NCBI GenBank assembly: GCA_018710795.1
Contig: DVJH01000083.1
Coordinates: forward strand, 1 to 10,185
Length of the DNA stretch: 10,185 nt
Source of the DNA: Candidatus Galligastranaerophilus gallistercoris
GTDB taxonomy: Bacteria > Cyanobacteriota > Vampirovibrionia > Gastranaerophilales > Gastranaerophilaceae
Reading direction: 5' to 3'
Under the pieces are notes generated by a model. The model was given only the letters and a program-made list of their open reading frames with translations. It was not told the DNA's origin and ran no database searches. Both the position numbers and the translations under genes were made by a program. Below, piece by piece: positions 6,275 through 10,185 of this stretch; position 1 is the stretch's first letter, and the number at the start of each line of letters is the position of its first letter.

Positions 6275-7652
6275 ATCAAAAAATAATTTTTTATACAAAA
6301 TAATGTATGAAATGACAACCGTGTTTGAAAGCTCAAAAGACCCGAATGAGCTCATTTTGGGTTTAAAACAAGTCTTTAAAACGCTCGGCGAAATAAAAGA
6401 TTTGAGCATTTTTATATACGATAAGCACTCTAAAACTTTAAAAAACTTTGCCAAAATGTGGGAAAATCTTCCCGAAAATGACGAAACCAAAGAGCTTTTG
6501 GCTCAATATAAAATATTTGAAGAAAACGACAAAAAAGAGCATATAATAAAAAACGGCGCATTTTATTTTCCTTTATTCAAACAAAAGAAAATTAACGGAA
6601 TCGTAAAAATTGAAGGAATACCCGATAAAACCGTAACGGAAAATTTTATGCCGCTTTTAACAAGGCAGGTCTCGCTTGCGGTTGTGCACCTTAAATATTT
6701 TGAAAACGTAAAAAACAACGCAAGATTTTATGAAACCGTAAGAAATATAGCAAAAATAACCGAAACTCAATATGATTTAAGCTACATTCTTCCCATTATG
6801 GGTGAAATGATAGACAGTTTCATAAGAGAACATTTAATTTATATATTTTTAAAAAACAAAAACAAAAAAGAATATAAATTAATCTGGCCCAATAAATGTC
6901 TGATAAATAACATTAACGATTATTTAAACGAAATTAAAGAAAACTCGTATTTAATAAAAGATGACGGCAAAACCTGTATTTTCCCGTTAACGGACGGTGC
7001 AAAAATAACGGGTGCCATTGTTGCATATAATCCGCTTGATGTTTTAAACAAAAATGAAATAGAATATCTTGAACAATTGACATCTCAAGCTTCAATCACC
7101 GTAAACAAAGCAAAAGAATATATGAAAATTCTTCAAAATGCAACGCTTGACGCCCTGACGGGGTTATACAACAGACACCAGTTCCACGAAAGATTAAATC
7201 AGGAAATTTCAAACGCAAAAAGACAAAAAACGGATTTATGCTGCATTATGACAGACATTGATTTCTTTAAATCCGTAAATGACAATTACGGCCATGCGAT
7301 AGGCGATTTGGTTTTAAAGACTACGGCAAAAACAATAAAAAAAGAATTAAGAGAATACGACATCGCATCCCGCTACGGCGGAGAAGAATTTGCGATTCTG
7401 CTGCCAAATACCCCTTTGGATGAAGCAAAAAAAGTTGCGATGAGATTAAGAGAAAAAATTGAAAAGAAAAAAATAAATATATCCGAATTTAAAATTAAAG
7501 ATAAAAAAGAAATAAACGTAACAATTTCAATCGGCGTCGCACATTATGACCAAAAAACGATGAAAGACCCCGAAGAATTATATCAAAAAGCGGATAAAGG
7601 GTTATATATCGCGAAAGAAAGCGGAAGAAACAAAGTTATAGTATCCGAATAA
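6261..7652 (+). CDS. Diguanylate cyclase with N-terminal GAF-like domains (GGDEF)
   Basis: The product has 463 residues. The C-terminal GGDEF domain (about 290-463) has all expected parts: D297-A-L-T start motif, metal-binding D332 in TDIDFFK, guanine-contacting N340 and D349, the signature GGEEF at 373-377, and the inhibitory I-site R364-E-Y-D367 five residues before it. An active enzyme joining two GTP into c-di-GMP, with product inhibition, is therefore expected. The N-terminal half shows two GAF-like folds (about 15-148 and 155-287). Each ends in the usual strand/helix pattern (FYFPLFKQKKINGIVKIEG and IFPLTDGAKITGAIVAYNP, then a long helix); ligand residues cannot be assigned. There is no membrane segment, so it is cytoplasmic. 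The ATG at 6261 lies inside the end of the preceding TPR gene. GTG at 6271, overlapping the TPR stop, is out of frame and was rejected. It is the last gene of the TPR/TPR/GGDEF operon. Confidence 0.95.
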   Translation: MKSSESKNNFLYKIMYEMTTVFESSKDPNELILGLKQVFKTLGEIKDLSIFIYDKHSKTLKNFAKMWENLPENDETKELLAQYKIFEENDKKEHIIKNGAFYFPLFKQKKINGIVKIEGIPDKTVTENFMPLLTRQVSLAVVHLKYFENVKNNARFYETVRNIAKITETQYDLSYILPIMGEMIDSFIREHLIYIFLKNKNKKEYKLIWPNKCLINNINDYLNEIKENSYLIKDDGKTCIFPLTDGAKITGAIVAYNPLDVLNKNEIEYLEQLTSQASITVNKAKEYMKILQNATLDALTGLYNRHQFHERLNQEISNAKRQKTDLCCIMTDIDFFKSVNDNYGHAIGDLVLKTTAKTIKKELREYDIASRYGGEEFAILLPNTPLDEAKKVAMRLREKIEKKKINISEFKIKDKKEINVTISIGVAHYDQKTMKDPEELYQKADKGLYIAKESGRNKVIVSE

Positions 7653-7663
7653 GTAAATTTTAA

Positions 7664-7738
7664 TTAAGCGCCATGACAAAAAAATAACAAATAAAAATAT
7701 TTATGCGCTTTAATAAAATATATTAAAAAAGCGCTTAA
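7664..7738. repeat. GCGCTT inverted-repeat cluster before the HNH gene
   Basis: TTAAGCGC (7664-7671) and GCGCTTAA (7731-7738) form a perfect 8-base inverted repeat, and a third copy GCGCTTTAA (7705-7713) lies between. The second and third can also pair with each other (GCGCTTT with AAAGCGC at 7728-7734). No T-run follows on the plus strand, so it is not a standard terminator. The last copy ends four bases before the ATG at 7742. It could be an operator or an RNA structure affecting translation; chance in AT-rich DNA is possible. Confidence 0.45.
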
Positions 7739-7741
7739 GTA

Positions 7742-9988
7742 ATGAGAGTTTCTTCAATTAAACCCTATAATACCGCTAATTACGGCATTGCAGGCATAAA
7801 TCAAAAAGAAAACCGCACCGCCGAAACTTTCGGTGCGCTTAACCGTGAAAATGTGAATTTTTCCGTAACAAATCCCTTCTCAAGGGATTATTTTTTAGCC
7901 TCGCAAAATGTATCTTTTAAAGGGTATGTATGTTCTCCGGATGAATTTAAAATTAAACACGCATTCGGGATAGAGTGCCCCTGCTGCGGCAACGTAATGC
8001 TCACAAAAAAACAATCTAACGCATTTGCAAAAAGGATAGACGGAAAAACGGGTTTTGAGCTTCAAAGAGAATTTACCAAATATTATGAAAATTTCAGACA
8101 AAATGAAAAAGAAATCGTCGATATATTAATCGAAAAAAGCAAAGAACACCCGGATTCCGATTTATCGCAGCTTGTGGGGCTTGAAGCGGCAGACAGGCTG
8201 AAATACCTTGAAACCGCACAAAAAAATATTATCGATCAAATGCAGCAGGAAGCCGAAGGATTGTCCGAAGACAAAAAAGAAGAAGTTCTGGAAATACTTG
8301 AAAGCGAAAAAAGTTTAATCAATAATTCCGACGATTTTGAATACTTCAAAAGAAAAGCATTTATAAAAAGAATAGACGATTCAAGGCAATCGGCAAGAAA
8401 AAAAACCGATGCAAGAATAATGAACGAATTGCTTAAAATGTCGGAAAATATGCCCGATTCGGGAAGAAGCAAAGACGCATTTTTTGTAAAATATGCAAGA
8501 AGAAAAAATGAAGACATAGCAAGAAGACTTGTTACCCCGTCAATTGCAACAACGGAACATATTAAACCGCAATCCAAAAACGGGAAAAATGCAACAAGTA
8601 ATTATATTCCCCTGTGCGCACAATGCAATTCCCAAAGAGGAAATATGCCGTATAACGAATGGTTTAAAATACACCCCGAAATGCCCGAAAATTTGCAAAA
8701 CTATGTAAACACAATATATGAAATGATACAAAATAAAGAATTTTTAGGCTGGGAATTTTATGATACCTATGTTGACGATGTCATATATTCGGTTAAACAG
8801 GAAACCGGCGGAAAACTTATTTTGAAAAACCCGGCATATTATGACAGCGAACCCAAACCCGATATCTTGGATGAAACTCCCCAATCGCAGCAGCCAAAAC
8901 CCAAAACCATTGAAGAACAAAGAGAAATCTGGCTGAATGAATACGAAACAAAATTGCACAGAATTCAGGATTTAGCCGAACTCAGAAAAACGCTCTATAC
9001 TGATACCGAATTTTTAAACATAAGGGAATATACAAAAAATCAGGAAAGAATTAAAGCAACAAGACAGGAAAGAAAAACCCAGCACAGATTATGCATGGAT
9101 GCAGCTTCAAGTGCCAATACAATTAAACGTTCGATTAAAAAAGCCAAAAAAGAACAAAAATCCCAAGCTTATATAGATTCATTGTATAAACAATTAAATG
9201 CGGCAAAAAGCGAACATTCAAGACAAAAAAGCATATATGACGGCATGACAAATAAACTTAACGAATTACAGGCAAAAGAAAGTTCTCTTTTACTGTTAAT
9301 TACGACCCCGGATGAAATGGCAAACCGAATTCAAACCGCAAAAGGCGAAAGAGAACAAACCATATACGAACTCAGAACGGTTGATGAACAATTGCCGGGT
9401 TCAACCGCTTCGACAAAAGATATATCGCTCCTGAAAACAAAACTTGACGGTAATTTGCGTACAATAAGAAATCTTGAACAAGAAAACCTCTCAATTGAAA
9501 GCACAACCGATATAAATTCGCCCGAAAGCCAAGAAGCAATCGAACAATATGCCGAATTAAAAACAAAGCTTCAAATAATACGAAGTGTTGACACAAAAAC
9601 TTTCAGAAAAGCATTTGATTTTTCCGATCAAATACTGCCGGATTTTATACTTGAAACTGCAAGCAAAGCCGTAAAAACAAAATTGCAATCTCTTGTATCA
9701 AAATATCCTGCGGCAAAACATGCCGAAAATAAAGAAAAAATATCCGAACATCAAAAAAGAGCCGACAATATCGCCAAAAAAATCGAACTTCAAAAAGCCT
9801 TAAATGCAATTGAACAAAAATTATCCGAACTTCAGGAACGAAAAAGTCAGATAGTGAAAAAATTCAATAACGTTAATATAGATGAAGCAATTGAACGCCT
9901 TCAGAAAGAAGCGGACGAAGTTATGACAAAATATTCGGAAAGCTTTGAAAATTTTGCTTATGAATATAACGGAAATACACAAAATTAA
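7742..9988 (+). CDS. HNH-type nuclease-like protein with long coiled-coil C-terminus
   Basis: The product has 748 residues and I do not recognise it as a named protein. Residues 1-61 are polar, poorly ordered and lack a signal peptide, ending in VSFKGY. C79-P-C-C82-G-N-V-M looks like the first zinc-binding strand pair of an HNH domain. A charged helical stretch (about 90-262) follows, then the HNH core: E272-H273-I-K-P, N287, C292-x2-C295-N296 and R299-G300. Four of only seven cysteines in the protein are in the two CxxC pairs, which supports a shared zinc site. Residues 300-365 are globular; about 385-745 is rich in E, K, Q and R with heptad-like leucines, so probably coiled coil. The conserved EH and N suggest DNA or RNA cleavage, but substrate and purpose are unknown. 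The ATG at 7742 has a poor ribosome binding site. There is no methylase, integrase or immunity-like gene beside it. Confidence 0.85.
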   Translation: MRVSSIKPYNTANYGIAGINQKENRTAETFGALNRENVNFSVTNPFSRDYFLASQNVSFKGYVCSPDEFKIKHAFGIECPCCGNVMLTKKQSNAFAKRIDGKTGFELQREFTKYYENFRQNEKEIVDILIEKSKEHPDSDLSQLVGLEAADRLKYLETAQKNIIDQMQQEAEGLSEDKKEEVLEILESEKSLINNSDDFEYFKRKAFIKRIDDSRQSARKKTDARIMNELLKMSENMPDSGRSKDAFFVKYARRKNEDIARRLVTPSIATTEHIKPQSKNGKNATSNYIPLCAQCNSQRGNMPYNEWFKIHPEMPENLQNYVNTIYEMIQNKEFLGWEFYDTYVDDVIYSVKQETGGKLILKNPAYYDSEPKPDILDETPQSQQPKPKTIEEQREIWLNEYETKLHRIQDLAELRKTLYTDTEFLNIREYTKNQERIKATRQERKTQHRLCMDAASSANTIKRSIKKAKKEQKSQAYIDSLYKQLNAAKSEHSRQKSIYDGMTNKLNELQAKESSLLLLITTPDEMANRIQTAKGEREQTIYELRTVDEQLPGSTASTKDISLLKTKLDGNLRTIRNLEQENLSIESTTDINSPESQEAIEQYAELKTKLQIIRSVDTKTFRKAFDFSDQILPDFILETASKAVKTKLQSLVSKYPAAKHAENKEKISEHQKRADNIAKKIELQKALNAIEQKLSELQERKSQIVKKFNNVNIDEAIERLQKEADEVMTKYSESFENFAYEYNGNTQN

Positions 9989-9991
9989 TTA

Positions 9992-10185
9992 TCAGCATTC
10001 AAAAGTTAAATTCGGCACTTCTTCATAATCATCTTCCATATCATATTCTTCAAGAGGAAAATCTTCCGTAAATATATTATGCATCATTGATTCGTATGAA
10101 AACGGAGTTTCCTTATTCTCATCTTGAGCCATTACGGGAATTCCCGTAAGATAACTGTTTCCCAAAGTCCCAAAAACTGACGTAA
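9992..10185 (-). CDS. Unrecognised protein, acidic C-terminal end (partial)
   Basis: On the minus strand an open frame of 63 codons enters from the right edge and ends at TGA (9994-9992). It reads TSVFGTLGNSYLTG, then IPVMAQDENKETPF, and finishes with a strongly acidic tail (EEYDMEDDYEEVPNLTFEC). An internal ATG at MAQDENKE could start a 45-residue protein, but the frame is open to the edge, so a longer gene is more likely. The stop lies only 3 bases from the end of the HNH gene; the two genes converge with no visible terminator between them. Codon use resembles the neighbours (GAA/GAT rich). No family could be assigned. Confidence 0.6.
   Translation of the reverse strand, partial: TSVFGTLGNSYLTGIPVMAQDENKETPFSYESMMHNIFTEDFPLEEYDMEDDYEEVPNLTFEC

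Noticed and set aside
7705..7734. Terminator for the GGDEF gene
   Set aside because: The hairpin GCGCTTT/AAAGCGC is bulged and is followed by CTTAAGTAATG rather than a run of T's on the plus strand.
7895..9596. Minus-strand open frames of 63-113 codons inside the HNH gene
   Set aside because: They are shadows of a lysine/glutamate-rich coding strand, giving artificial F/L-rich products without ribosome binding sites.
7742..9988. Cas9-like, homing or restriction-enzyme identity for the HNH protein
   Set aside because: No RuvC-like motifs, no CRISPR repeats, no intron or intein boundaries and no DNA methyltransferase are visible in the window; only the HNH core is supported.

Overview
AT-rich bacterial DNA with closely packed genes, several overlapping. 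The low GC, a cyanobacterium-like but non-photosynthetic gene set, and a hypothetical protein whose N-terminus ends in an 'SFKG' motif suggest the non-photosynthetic cyanobacterial sister lineage (Gastranaerophilales/Melainabacteria). This is inference from general familiarity with such proteomes; no marker gene in the window proves it.

Layout. (1) Positions 1-1247, minus strand: a promoter and a short operon encoding an 82-residue NfeD-like membrane stub, an OmpR/PhoB-type response regulator, and the start of a membrane sensor protein, probably the partner histidine kinase, which runs off the left edge. The genes overlap by 14 and 4 bases. (2) 1276-2652, minus strand: a COG2509-type FAD-dependent dehydrogenase with a cysteine cluster. 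(3) 2653-2795: a divergent intergenic region with a recognisable promoter for clpP. (4) 2796-3440, plus strand: a complete ClpP protease subunit followed by a strong intrinsic terminator. (5) 3543-7652, plus strand: an overlapping three-gene operon with a long soluble TPR protein, a membrane-anchored TPR protein and a GAF-like/GGDEF diguanylate cyclase with intact active site and I-site. (6) 7742-9988, plus strand: a 748-residue protein with an HNH-type nuclease motif whose first zinc-binding CxxC lies about 190 residues before the catalytic EH, followed by a long charged coiled-coil region. (7) 9992-10185, minus strand: the acidic C-terminal end of an unrecognised protein, convergent with the HNH gene.

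Two signalling units are present: a two-component system tied to a small membrane protein, and a TPR/TPR/diguanylate cyclase operon in which the TPR proteins could act as scaffold or sensor for c-di-GMP synthesis (inference). The most unusual item is the HNH/coiled-coil protein. No mobile element, CRISPR array, tRNA or rRNA was seen, and no gene-free stretch exceeds 300 bases.
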